Assembly: GCA_937894355.1 (NCBI GenBank)
Contig: CALCRD010000431.1
Coordinates: forward strand, 1 to 6,418
DNA length: 6,418 nt
Origin: an uncultured Bacillus sp.
Lineage (GTDB): Bacteria > Bacillota > Bacilli > Bacillales > Cytobacillaceae
Direction: 5' to 3'
Shown: positions 1 through 6,302 of the stretch, piece after piece
Layout: every line of letters starts with the position of its first letter
Position numbering within the stretch: position 1 is the stretch's first letter
The notes under the pieces: generated by a model
What the model was told of the DNA's origin: nothing
What the model saw: the letters and a program-made list of their open reading frames with translations, nothing else
The model's database searches: none
Position numbers and translations under genes: made by a program

Positions 1-50
1 CTCCACTCCAATCAACAGGTTGTTAAATATCAACAATGGTCTTTAACACA
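1..50. repeat. Possible edge of a dispersed Bacillus intergenic repeat (partial)
   Basis: The first bases (CTCCACTCCAATCAACAGG, followed by a TTGTT/AACAA inverted pair at about 21-37) resemble the boundary of a GC-rich intergenic repeat that I recall in many copies in Bacillus genomes. In those copies a block ending in a similar CGCTCCAATCAACAGG string adjoins an AT-rich tail. Only the boundary would be inside this window; the body would lie to the left. This rests on memory of similar sequence, not on a second copy here, so it is tentative. No rho-independent terminator for the peptidase gene is visible in this stretch. Confidence 0.3.
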
Positions 51-62
51 GCTTATCGCTTA

Positions 63-1847
63 TCATTTAGAAAACTGCTCAACCAATTCATTAAAGCGGT
101 TTAAGGCATTTTTGATTGGTGTTGGTGATGTTAAATCGACCCCAGTTTTCTTCAATAATTCAAGTGGATAGTCTGAGCTACCACTCTTAAGGAATTCTAA
201 ATAGGAGCTAAGCGTTTCTTGATCTCCTTCGAGAATTTTTGTTGCCAAATGGATAGCTGAAGCAAAACCAGTTGCATACTTATAAACATAGAACGGGCGA
301 TAAAAGTGGGGAATTCTTGACCAACCATATTTCACTTCCTCATCAAACACAATCTCAGCACCATTGTATTCTCTAAACAAGGATTCATAGATTTGGTTGA
401 ACACTTCCACATTTAGGGGTTGACCCTTTTCTGCCATTTCATGAGTCTTCATCTCAAATTCTGCAAACATCACCTGTGTAAAGAATGTTCCTTTAAATTG
501 ATCAATGAAATGATTTAAAAGACTCTTGTGAACCTCCGGATTTTTCTCATTGTTTAATAAATAATTTATCATTAATACTTCATTTACTGTTGACGCGACT
601 TCTGCAACAAAAATGCTATAACGAGCAGTAATTTGCGGTTGGGATTGGGAACTTAATTTGCTGTGAACCCCATGGCCACACTCGTGAACTAGTGTAAATA
701 AACTGTCTAAATCATCCTGATGGTTTAACAAGATATAAGGGTGAACTCCATAAACACCAAGATTATAGGCGCCTGACCGCTTACCCGGAGTCTCCCGGAC
801 ATCAATATATCTCGACTGTTTGAATTCTTTTAATATGGTAAGATAGTCCTCCCCGAGCGGTGCCAAGCCCTTAAGCATCATATCGTAAGCCTCCTCAAAG
901 GGAATAACTTGTTTAACCCCTTCAACAAGCGGGACACTCATATCATACTGACGAAGTTCATCCAGACCTAATTTTCCCTTGCGGATTTTAGAGTACCGGT
1001 GGAGTGGTGCGATATTTTCTTTTGTAGCGGTAATCAGATTTTCATATACTTCTTTAGGGACCCTATCCCCAAATAATGACTTTTCCAAAGCTGATGGGTA
1101 ATTGCGGATCCTGGCAATGGTGACATTGTTTTTAATAGCACTGGATAGAGTCGAAGCAATCGTATTTTTTGACTCTAGATACGGTTTATAATAAGACTTA
1201 TAAGCTTCACGGCGTTTTTCACGATTCTCATCTTCTATTAATTTCGAGTACATACCTCTAGTAAGTTCAATCTTTTCGCCGTTTTCCCCGGTCACTTCAC
1301 CAAACTTAATATCGGCATTATTGATCATGCCAAAGGTATTAGCGGGTGCTGATAAGGCTTCACCTAGCTGAGATAAAACCGTTTCTTGGTCTTTAGTAAG
1401 CACATGGTTCTTGTAACGGAAAGAATCTAACAGGTCCTCTTCAAAATAGGTTAAACCCGCTTCTGCTGTGATGTATCCTTTGAGGGTTTCTTCATCTAAG
1501 CTTAATAAAAACGGCATGTAAAAAGAGGTCGCAGCACTAACTTTCACACTTAGTCCTTTCGCCCTCTCTAACAAGGATTGAGCTTTTGTATTGCGTGTAT
1601 CTTCGTCAACTTGTAGCATGCAAAAAGCATATACATGGCTAAATTTATAAGATAATTCTTCTTTTTGTTTAAGAAATTGGAACAAGCTCTGTCCATTATG
1701 GATCGCCCCATCAAATTGCTTCAGCTTTTCTGCCATTTCTCCAATCTGAACAAAATCTGATTCCCATTGGCTGACATCAGTGTAAATATCAGCTAGATTC
1801 CATTTTTCTGCCTCGGGCACATCTACCCTGGATATAAAGGTTGTCAT
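63..1847 (-). CDS. pepF: Oligoendopeptidase F, M3 family zinc metallopeptidase
   Basis: This 594-residue protein is a cytoplasmic zinc endopeptidase that cleaves short peptides, as PepF/PepB enzymes do when recycling peptides from uptake or protein turnover. The zinc site is plain: HECGH at residues 388-392 (two His ligands and the catalytic Glu389), with the likely third ligand Glu416 in the following FVAEVAST helix. A C-terminal segment at about 508-527 (GWSRIPHFYRPF then YVYKYATG) carries the His and Tyr residues that M3 enzymes use to bind substrate. Residues of roughly 115-190 match the N-terminal oligopeptidase F domain, and 205-585 the M3 catalytic domain. Length is normal for the family (about 600) and there is no signal peptide or membrane segment. 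The ATG start is supported by AAAGGAG six bases upstream. The gene is probably monocistronic from its own sigma-A promoter. The family call is firm; the exact paralogue is less certain. Confidence 0.95.
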   Translation of the reverse strand: MTTFISRVDVPEAEKWNLADIYTDVSQWESDFVQIGEMAEKLKQFDGAIHNGQSLFQFLKQKEELSYKFSHVYAFCMLQVDEDTRNTKAQSLLERAKGLSVKVSAATSFYMPFLLSLDEETLKGYITAEAGLTYFEEDLLDSFRYKNHVLTKDQETVLSQLGEALSAPANTFGMINNADIKFGEVTGENGEKIELTRGMYSKLIEDENREKRREAYKSYYKPYLESKNTIASTLSSAIKNNVTIARIRNYPSALEKSLFGDRVPKEVYENLITATKENIAPLHRYSKIRKGKLGLDELRQYDMSVPLVEGVKQVIPFEEAYDMMLKGLAPLGEDYLTILKEFKQSRYIDVRETPGKRSGAYNLGVYGVHPYILLNHQDDLDSLFTLVHECGHGVHSKLSSQSQPQITARYSIFVAEVASTVNEVLMINYLLNNEKNPEVHKSLLNHFIDQFKGTFFTQVMFAEFEMKTHEMAEKGQPLNVEVFNQIYESLFREYNGAEIVFDEEVKYGWSRIPHFYRPFYVYKYATGFASAIHLATKILEGDQETLSSYLEFLKSGSSDYPLELLKKTGVDLTSPTPIKNALNRFNELVEQFSK

Positions 1848-1853
1848 AGGATT

Positions 1854-1860
1854 CTCCTTT
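1854..1860 (-). promoter_or_regulatory. Ribosome binding site of pepF
   Basis: AAAGGAG on the minus strand lies six bases before the ATG of the peptidase gene. This is a strong site and confirms the chosen start. Confidence 0.8.
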
Positions 1861-1867
1861 TCAAAAT

Positions 1868-1896
1868 ATTAGAGTTTGTTTGTAATTAATTGTAAA
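1868..1896 (-). promoter_or_regulatory. Sigma-A-type promoter of pepF
   Basis: On the minus strand, TTTACA (1896-1891, 5 of 6 matches to TTGACA) is followed after exactly 17 bases by TCTAAT (1873-1868, 5 of 6 matches to TATAAT). Transcription would begin near 1861, giving a very short leader in which the ribosome binding site sits almost at the 5' end. The short leader is a mild argument against it, and a further upstream promoter cannot be excluded. Confidence 0.55.
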
Positions 1897-1935
1897 CCTT
1901 ATATCGATAAGCTTCTAACAATATGCTTATGTCCA

Positions 1936-1941
1936 TACAAT
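1936..1941 (+). promoter_or_regulatory. Possible -10 element for the small cationic-peptide frame
   Basis: TACAAT matches the sigma-A -10 in 5 of 6 positions. The best -35 at 17-base spacing is TTCTAA (1913-1918), which is poor. A start near 1948 would give a leader of about 50 bases before the TTG codon at 1998. This is weak and listed only because the downstream frame has such a strong ribosome binding site. Confidence 0.2.
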
Positions 1942-1981
1942 GGTTAAAAACACAGTCTTTTACTGGAAATCAACATCGAAA

Positions 1982-1994
1982 AAAGGAGATGATA
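1982..1994 (+). promoter_or_regulatory. Very strong Shine-Dalgarno sequence for the small plus-strand frame
   Basis: AAAGGAGATGATA differs from the extended Bacillus anti-SD complement AAAGGAGGTGAT at one position over twelve bases. The GGAG core ends nine bases before a TTG codon at 1998. No comparable site precedes the in-frame ATGs at 1923 and 1929, and the ATG at 1989 overlaps the site itself, so TTG-1998 is the preferred start. Confidence 0.55.
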
Positions 1995-1997
1995 GGT

Positions 1998-2117
1998 TTG
2001 AAGCGTTTTTTGAGGGGGTCGTATGTGAAGCAAAGAATTCCAATAATCGTAAACAAAGCTAGATCTTCTACAAACAGACGGTTATTTCGTAAAATTATCC
2101 ATTACATCTCTAACTAA
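1998..2117 (+). CDS. Small hypothetical protein, strongly cationic, 39 residues
   Basis: I do not recognise this product. From the TTG start at 1998 it has 39 residues, of which eleven are Lys or Arg and none are Asp or Glu, with one His. This gives a charge of about +11. It has no long hydrophobic segment, no Cys and no signal peptide. Short runs such as IPIIV and a basic stretch around residues 27-32 (RRLFRK) suggest a possible nucleic-acid- or membrane-surface-binding peptide, but that is only composition. In-frame ATG codons would extend it to 64 residues from 1923, but they lack a ribosome binding site. It is the only plus-strand gene candidate here, lying between the pepF promoter and the nitroreductase. 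It ends seven bases short of the nitroreductase stop, in convergent orientation. It could also be a chance frame or the remnant of a longer gene; the ribosome binding site is the main support. Confidence 0.42.
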   Translation: MKRFLRGSYVKQRIPIIVNKARSSTNRRLFRKIIHYISN

Positions 2118-2124
2118 TGTATTT

Positions 2125-2610
2125 CTATGGAAGTTCGCTAATTTTATGATCAATTGGCGTTCTTTGCTTAGCCTCTGGAATTTCTTCCGGATAACCGACC
2201 GCTAACACACCAATCACATCAAACCCATCCGGGACATTTAACAGGGCACGATTTTTTGCGGAGGCGGCGATTGATGACCAGAATGTGCCCACCCCTGCTT
2301 CCCAGGCAGCAAGCATAAAATTTTGAATCAAGCAAGAAGTAGCCGATCTATTTTCTTCTGTTTCTAATACACTTTTACCATGATTTGATAACACGGTAAA
2401 AACAACTGGAGCATTTCCAAAATTTGTTTTGTGATTCAAGTTAGCTCGCGTTTGCGGTCCAACAAAAATAAATTCCCATGGCTCTGTCATTCGGTGATTT
2501 GGGGCCATGGTCGCCACTTGTAGCCATGAAAGAATCTGTTGCCGATTAATCCTATCCTGTTTGAACTTTTTTATGATTCGGCGAGATTTAATGATGTTTA
2601 ATATACTCAT
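2125..2610 (-). CDS. Nitroreductase family protein (FMN-dependent), compact form
   Basis: This cytoplasmic flavoprotein belongs to the nitroreductase fold, whose members use NAD(P)H and bound FMN to reduce nitro compounds, quinones or other acceptors; the real substrate cannot be read from sequence. From the chosen start it has 161 residues. Residues 9-16 (SRRIIKKF) form the usual FMN-phosphate-binding motif. Residues 36-50 (APNHRMTEPWEFIFV) match the conserved AP-N-PW block of the YfhC/YdjA-like branch. Residues 86-111 carry the helix before GVGTFW, and 133-141 (IGVLAVGYP) the C-terminal family signature. The segment between GPQTR (51-55) and NAPVVFTV (66-73) is about 20 residues shorter than I expect for the family, which accounts for the small size. 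The start at 2610 is chosen because GGGGAG lies eight bases upstream; the longer frame from 2652 lacks a good site. It follows the helicase gene by 97 nt and may be co-transcribed with it. Confidence 0.88.
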   Translation of the reverse strand: MSILNIIKSRRIIKKFKQDRINRQQILSWLQVATMAPNHRMTEPWEFIFVGPQTRANLNHKTNFGNAPVVFTVLSNHGKSVLETEENRSATSCLIQNFMLAAWEAGVGTFWSSIAASAKNRALLNVPDGFDVIGVLAVGYPEEIPEAKQRTPIDHKISELP

Positions 2611-2618
2611 GCTGCATT

Positions 2619-2624
2619 CTCCCC
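2619..2624 (-). promoter_or_regulatory. Ribosome binding site deciding the nitroreductase start
   Basis: GGGGAG on the minus strand, preceded by a run of A residues, lies eight bases before ATG-2610. It supports translation beginning at MSILN rather than at the two in-frame ATGs further upstream (2652 and 2637), whose extra residues (MQTGLMAKKRGECS) do not resemble nitroreductase sequence. Confidence 0.7.
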
Positions 2625-2707
2625 TTTTTTTAGCCATTAATCCTGTTTGCATTCAATAATGATTAATAGCATATGGATTTAAGGGGAAAATGGTGTTGGA
2701 ACTATAC

Positions 2708-5011
2708 CTATTCTGTTTTCGGGTTAAGAACCGTGTACTGCATCCATTCCTGAGGAAGTAGAGAATGATATGGATTCTTCAGAAACCGATCATCAACTAG
2801 AACGATTGTTCCGTAATCACTTTCCGAGCGGATCAACCTTCCCCCAGCTTGGAGCACCTTATTCATACCTGGGTATACATAGGCATAATCAAAACCATTC
2901 TTTTCTTTTTGATAAAAATGATTTTTAATAAGATTTCGCTCAAAACATAGCTGTGGCAATCCTACACCAATTACCACAACGCCATTTAAACGGTCTCCGA
3001 CTAAATCAACACCCTCGGAAAAAATCCCACCAAGAACTGCGAACCCTAAAAGAGTGGATTTTTGATTAGCCTGAAACGCCGCTAAGAAGGATTCCCGCTC
3101 CTCTTCCTTCATCCCTATTGCTTGAACCAAAGTTTGCGTCTTATCATCTACTTCCTTAAAATGTTCATAAACTTCAACTAAATACTGATAGGATGGAAAA
3201 AAAATTAGATATTTACCTTGTCTGCCGGTAATTAATGATTGCAGCATGTTTACAATCGCCTCTTTAGAACGATCGCGATCATGAAACCGTGTTGACAATG
3301 GTTTGATAAACACATCAACCTGATCTTCAGAGAATGGTGAAGGAACGCTAAGCGTAAAATCCTCTTCACTGCCACCAAGGATATCTTGATAATAAGCAAG
3401 CGGCGAAAGTGTCGCCGAAAAGAACACCTTTGCCCGATAGCCTTTCCCCATCTGCTTTAATAGCTTGGCAGGATCCATACAAAATAATTTCAAAGTTAAA
3501 TCATTCCTATTTTTCTCGCCATAAATAACATAATGATCATCTAGGAACTCGGTAACTTTTAGAAATTTCTGCACCATAAAATAGGCATCCAATAAGATCT
3601 GGTTCGAACTCGAATCCGCTCCCTGAAGCAGAACCGATTCTGCTGCTTTTACAAAGCCGGTAAGCTGTTCTACGAACTCTTCAGCTAATGTTTCAATAAC
3701 AAACTCGTTCTGGATGTCATGTTTTTTTTTCAAAGAAATAAACCAAGAATTTATTTTACTAGCAATCTGATAAAATTCTTTATTGATTCCTTTAAAGTCT
3801 TTTTTTAATTGCAAAAAAATTTCTTTATTGATCGTCGCGGAGAACATCTCTCGACCGCGATCGACTAAATTATGAGCCTCGTCGACAAGTAACACAGTTG
3901 ATTTCTTTTGCTCTTCAAACAACCTTTTTAGAGACACACGGGGGTCAAATATATAATTGTAATCGCAAATTACTGCATCAACCCCATAGGCAAGTTCAAT
4001 TGAAAACTCGAAGGGACAAACTATATGCTTGTGTGCATAGGTGCAAATCACATCTCTAGTCAAACTGGATTCATGTGTTAATATATCAAGCACGGCTTCA
4101 TTAATTCGGTCATAGAATCCATTAGCAAACTCACAAAGGTCCTTTCGACAATTCGTTTCAGATTTAAAGCAAATCTTGTCCTTAGCCGTAATGGTTAAAG
4201 TATTCATTCGAAGTCCTGCGGAACGCATTCTTGTGAATGCCTCTTCTGCTGTAGTCCGAGTAATGGTTTTGGCTGTTAAGTAAAATAACCGATTGAGATG
4301 ACCCGTTGTAATTGCCTTGACTGATGGAAAAATCGTGGATATCGTCTTGCCGATACCAGTCGGTGCTTTTACAAACAAACTACGACCATCCACAATCGTT
4401 TTATATACGGCACCGGCTAATTTCCGCTGTCCAGCCCGATACGATGCAAACGGAAACTTGAGTTCTTTTAGACTTTCATCCCGTTTGAGTCGATGGTCAT
4501 GAAGCAGCTTAGCATAAGGTGCATAAGCATTAATTACCTCGTCAACAAAGGCTTCGAGCTCCAGAAAAGAATACTTCTTTTTCAGATAGCGTTTTTCTTC
4601 TGTCTCTACCTGTACATAGGTCAATTGGACAGAGATTGTTTTAATATTATGATCAGCAGCATACATATAGGCATACAATTTCGCCTGGGCCCAGTGAACA
4701 GTATATCCGTCGATATTTACTCCATCAAGCGGTTGCGTAAAGGACTTGATTTCATCAATAATGATCTCATCTTCCCTTTGTAGGAGGCCATCACATCTAC
4801 CATCAATAACAAAAACGAGCTCTTGCCAAGGAATTTGCTTCCGCAAATAAACTTCCTTTTGATCACCCTCACCGTACGTTTTTTGGATCTTTTGGTGAAT
4901 CCGCGTCCCATCAACCATCGTTGACTGTGAGCGAAACCGGGCATCAATACTCCCACTTTGAAACACATGTTCAACCAGTGTTCTTACAGATATATATACT
5001 TCATTGGACAT
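2708..5011 (-). CDS. PD-(D/E)XK nuclease fused to XPD/DinG-type Fe-S DNA helicase
   Basis: This 767-residue protein is predicted to be an ATP-dependent superfamily 2 DNA helicase of the Rad3/XPD/DinG group, with an N-terminal nuclease domain. The nuclease has the RecB/Cas4-like set: His39 (TRIHQKIQ), Asp74 (GRCDGL), Glu87-x-Lys89 (DEIKS) and Gln109 with Tyr113 (QAKLYAY). The helicase begins with an AGQ-type motif (193-195). Walker A follows at 215-223 (KAPTGIGKT), then DEAH at 377-380, SAT at 532-534, FFPS at 604-607, motif V at 662-670 (GIFSEGVDL) and motif VI at 721-728 (QAGGRLIR). Between Walker A and DEAH, Cys281, Cys288, Cys293 and Cys332 fit the four-cysteine 4Fe-4S site of XPD-like helicases, which usually move 5' to 3'. 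The start agrees with the ISVRTLVE opening I recall for this family and with GGTGA four bases before the ATG. It differs from Bacillus DinG proteins that carry a DnaQ-like exonuclease domain. It likely acts in repair of damaged or structured DNA; the pathway is inferred. Confidence 0.92.
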   Translation of the reverse strand: MSNEVYISVRTLVEHVFQSGSIDARFRSQSTMVDGTRIHQKIQKTYGEGDQKEVYLRKQIPWQELVFVIDGRCDGLLQREDEIIIDEIKSFTQPLDGVNIDGYTVHWAQAKLYAYMYAADHNIKTISVQLTYVQVETEEKRYLKKKYSFLELEAFVDEVINAYAPYAKLLHDHRLKRDESLKELKFPFASYRAGQRKLAGAVYKTIVDGRSLFVKAPTGIGKTISTIFPSVKAITTGHLNRLFYLTAKTITRTTAEEAFTRMRSAGLRMNTLTITAKDKICFKSETNCRKDLCEFANGFYDRINEAVLDILTHESSLTRDVICTYAHKHIVCPFEFSIELAYGVDAVICDYNYIFDPRVSLKRLFEEQKKSTVLLVDEAHNLVDRGREMFSATINKEIFLQLKKDFKGINKEFYQIASKINSWFISLKKKHDIQNEFVIETLAEEFVEQLTGFVKAAESVLLQGADSSSNQILLDAYFMVQKFLKVTEFLDDHYVIYGEKNRNDLTLKLFCMDPAKLLKQMGKGYRAKVFFSATLSPLAYYQDILGGSEEDFTLSVPSPFSEDQVDVFIKPLSTRFHDRDRSKEAIVNMLQSLITGRQGKYLIFFPSYQYLVEVYEHFKEVDDKTQTLVQAIGMKEEERESFLAAFQANQKSTLLGFAVLGGIFSEGVDLVGDRLNGVVVIGVGLPQLCFERNLIKNHFYQKEKNGFDYAYVYPGMNKVLQAGGRLIRSESDYGTIVLVDDRFLKNPYHSLLPQEWMQYTVLNPKTE

Positions 5012-5042
5012 TTAGTCACCAACTTACCAGAAAATCGTTCTA

Positions 5043-5056
5043 AGAATATTTGTTCG
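5043..5056 (-). promoter_or_regulatory. Candidate LexA/DinR (SOS) operator
   Basis: The minus strand reads CGAACAAATATTCT, which fits the Gram-positive LexA/DinR consensus CGAACRNRYGTTYG at 12 of 14 positions. The left half-site is perfect; the right half is ATTCT instead of GTTYG. It lies immediately downstream of the helicase -10, across the expected transcription start near 5057, where a bound repressor would block initiation. The gene it controls encodes a DNA-repair-type helicase, which fits SOS control. The match is by eye and the imperfect right half lowers certainty. Confidence 0.5.
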
Positions 5057-5063
5057 TAATTTA

Positions 5064-5072
5064 ATTATAGCA
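5064..5072 (-). promoter_or_regulatory. Extended -10 promoter of the nuclease-helicase gene
   Basis: The minus strand carries TGCTATAAT, a perfect sigma-A -10 with the TG extension at the right spacing. No good -35 is visible 16-18 bases upstream, which extended -10 promoters tolerate. Transcription would start near 5057, leaving a leader of about 45 bases. This argues that the helicase gene is transcribed separately from the transporter gene upstream. Confidence 0.6.
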
Positions 5073-5137
5073 AATATCCATCATAAACGAGCCAATATTT
5101 CTCTTATTCATATTTAATGTATCTTTATTTCTTCTCA

Positions 5138-5977
5138 TTATAATTTAGTCAATACGATGCCCATTACTGCCGAAAAAACGCCTACAATTTGATAAGTTTT
5201 TAATTTTTCGTTGAAAACTACACATCCAACAAAAACGACAACTAGGCAATTTAAACTTACAATGGGAAAAACAATACTGGCCATTCCAGTCTGCAAGGCA
5301 AAAAAATAGCTGCTGTAACCAGTTACACTGATTACACCGACCAAAGCCCCCAGTTTTACAACTGGAAAAGAGACTTTTTCTTTCCCGTTAATCATCATCA
5401 TTAATAAATAAACACTACCTCCACCATACAAAGAGATAAATAGATTAATCGAACTTATATTTAGATTGGAAGCAAATTTCATTAGCACCCCAAGTATCCC
5501 GAAGGAAAGAAAAGCTAATAACATTCGAAACATCCAAGACGAATAATTTGTATGAATCTGTGCTTTTTTGGGAGTATATTGAATCGCAACCACAGAGGAT
5601 AAAATGAGTGCAATCCCGATCCATTGGCTCGCCGAAATTTGTTCGTGGAATATTAGCCCCGCACTTAAAACCGGTAATATAGCGTTAGCCGAAATAATCA
5701 GTGCAGTAGTACTAGCTGGACCATTTTCATAAGCTTTCGACATTTGAATGTTTCCATAAGCATTCAATATTCCAATCAAGGCTCCTAGAAAAAACACCGA
5801 CAGATTTAAATGAATCGAATGTGACCTAATTCCATAGGAAAGCGTTAAGATAAAAGCTGAAAAATAAAAGAAAAACTGAAGATTTACCTTTGAATACCCT
5901 TTTGCCGTACTCCATTTAAAAATAGCATTGTTAATTCCAAAACAAATCGTCGTCAAAATTGTCCCTAAAAACCACAT
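5138..5977 (-). CDS. EamA/DMT-superfamily transporter, ten transmembrane helices
   Basis: This 279-residue integral membrane protein has the architecture of the drug/metabolite transporter superfamily. There are two EamA repeats of about five helices each (residues 1-133 and 147-279), joined by a short polar linker (about 134-146, with KKAQIHTN). Each repeat ends in the typical pattern of a helix, a short loop with an acidic-polar pair (FHEQIS at 110-115, FNEKLK at 255-260) and a last helix. The first repeat carries the AYENGPAS stretch (82-89) before a helix with NAILPV. Members export or import amino acids, nucleosides, sugars or other small metabolites; the substrate cannot be told from sequence. 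Length is slightly below the usual 290-300 residues. The ATG is preceded by GAAGG six bases upstream, within AGGAGAGAAGG. It is separated from the helicase gene by 126 nt that contain that gene's own promoter. Confidence 0.9.
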   Translation of the reverse strand: MWFLGTILTTICFGINNAIFKWSTAKGYSKVNLQFFFYFSAFILTLSYGIRSHSIHLNLSVFFLGALIGILNAYGNIQMSKAYENGPASTTALIISANAILPVLSAGLIFHEQISASQWIGIALILSSVVAIQYTPKKAQIHTNYSSWMFRMLLAFLSFGILGVLMKFASNLNISSINLFISLYGGGSVYLLMMMINGKEKVSFPVVKLGALVGVISVTGYSSYFFALQTGMASIVFPIVSLNCLVVVFVGCVVFNEKLKTYQIVGVFSAVMGIVLTKL

Positions 5978-6027
5978 ACCGTGCCTTCTCTCCTGTAATC
6001 CTTTGTTTTAGTAAAATATGTTATTCG

Positions 6028-6056
6028 AAAATACTTTTCTAGTATAATCAATTCAA
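6028..6056 (-). promoter_or_regulatory. Possible promoter of the EamA transporter gene
   Basis: On the minus strand TTGAAT (6056-6051, 4 of 6) is followed after 17 bases by TATTTT (6033-6028, 4 of 6). It would start transcription near 6021, about 44 bases before the ATG. Another minus-strand TATAAT at 6118-6113 is a perfect -10 but has no recognisable -35. Either could drive the gene; neither is strong evidence. Confidence 0.3.
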
Positions 6057-6272
6057 CTACTAAAATCTAGGATGTTTTTCGAGAGATTTAACCCTTTAGG
6101 AAAAAAGATTTTATTATATTTGTCAGGTATGAATGTTGGCTTCCGAATCTCGCATGTCCTCTTACAAAGTTACCCTATTATTAAGTTTTTCCATTCTTTA
6201 ATACTTTGTTCATAGTTTGGCAATATCTCTAACTTACACTAAAAATAACCTAACCCCCTAAAGTATGGTGAG
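6057..6272. other. Intergenic region without a recognisable gene
   Basis: This AT-rich stretch belongs to the 440-base gene-poor right end of the window. The longest frame seen is a plus-strand ATG at 6072 running 47 codons to a TAG at 6213-6215. It has no proper ribosome binding site (only AGG touching the ATG) and no product I recognise, so I do not call it. Minus-strand frames are shorter than about 12 codons from any ATG. No riboswitch-like fold, repeat array or tRNA is seen. Confidence 0.6.
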
Positions 6273-6302
6273 AAAAATCCGGTCAAAATGACCGGATTTT
6301 TT
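6273..6302 (-). terminator. Bidirectional rho-independent terminator
   Basis: A perfect inverted repeat pairs AAAAATCCGGTCA (6273-6285) with TGACCGGATTTTT (6289-6301) around a three-base AAA loop. T runs follow on both strands, so it can terminate transcription in either direction. No convincing plus-strand gene ends just to its left. It therefore more likely ends a leftward gene beyond the right edge, and it insulates the transporter gene from that transcription. Strand is given for that reading. Confidence 0.88.

Noticed and set aside
21..37. TTGTT/AACAA inverted repeat as the pepF terminator
   Set aside because: The stem is only five A/T-rich pairs and no T run follows in the direction of transcription.
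1902..1914. TATCGATAAGCTT, identical to part of a common cloning-vector polylinker
   Set aside because: The match is 13 bases and the flanks do not continue as vector sequence. It is simply adjacent ClaI and HindIII sites in AT-rich intergenic DNA.
1923..1997. Longer 64-residue version of the small plus-strand protein starting at ATG-1923
   Set aside because: There is no Shine-Dalgarno before 1923 or 1929, while TTG-1998 has an excellent one. The ATG at 1989 overlaps the site itself.
4317..4974. Open frames at 4317-4502 and 4493-4783 (plus) and 4717-4974 (minus) within the helicase gene
   Set aside because: They lie wholly inside the helicase coding region in other frames, have no ribosome binding sites and no recognisable product. 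The helicase frame there carries conserved nuclease and Walker A motifs.
2708..5011. Helicase as a CRISPR-associated Cas4 or CasDinG component
   Set aside because: The nuclease resembles Cas4 only in the general PD-(D/E)XK active site and lacks its cysteine set. There is no CRISPR array or other cas gene in the window, and the neighbours are housekeeping-type genes.
5021..5035. CodY-box-like sequence GATTTTCTGGTAAGT in the helicase leader
   Set aside because: It has four mismatches to the 15-base consensus AATTTTCWGAAAATT, common by chance in AT-rich DNA, and a repair helicase is not an expected CodY target.
6072..6215. Plus-strand frame of 47 codons starting with ATG-6072, with a TATAAT at 6043-6048 upstream
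   Set aside because: Only AGG touching the ATG could serve as ribosome binding site, the TATAAT lacks a good -35, and the product is not recognisable. A frame of this length is expected by chance.
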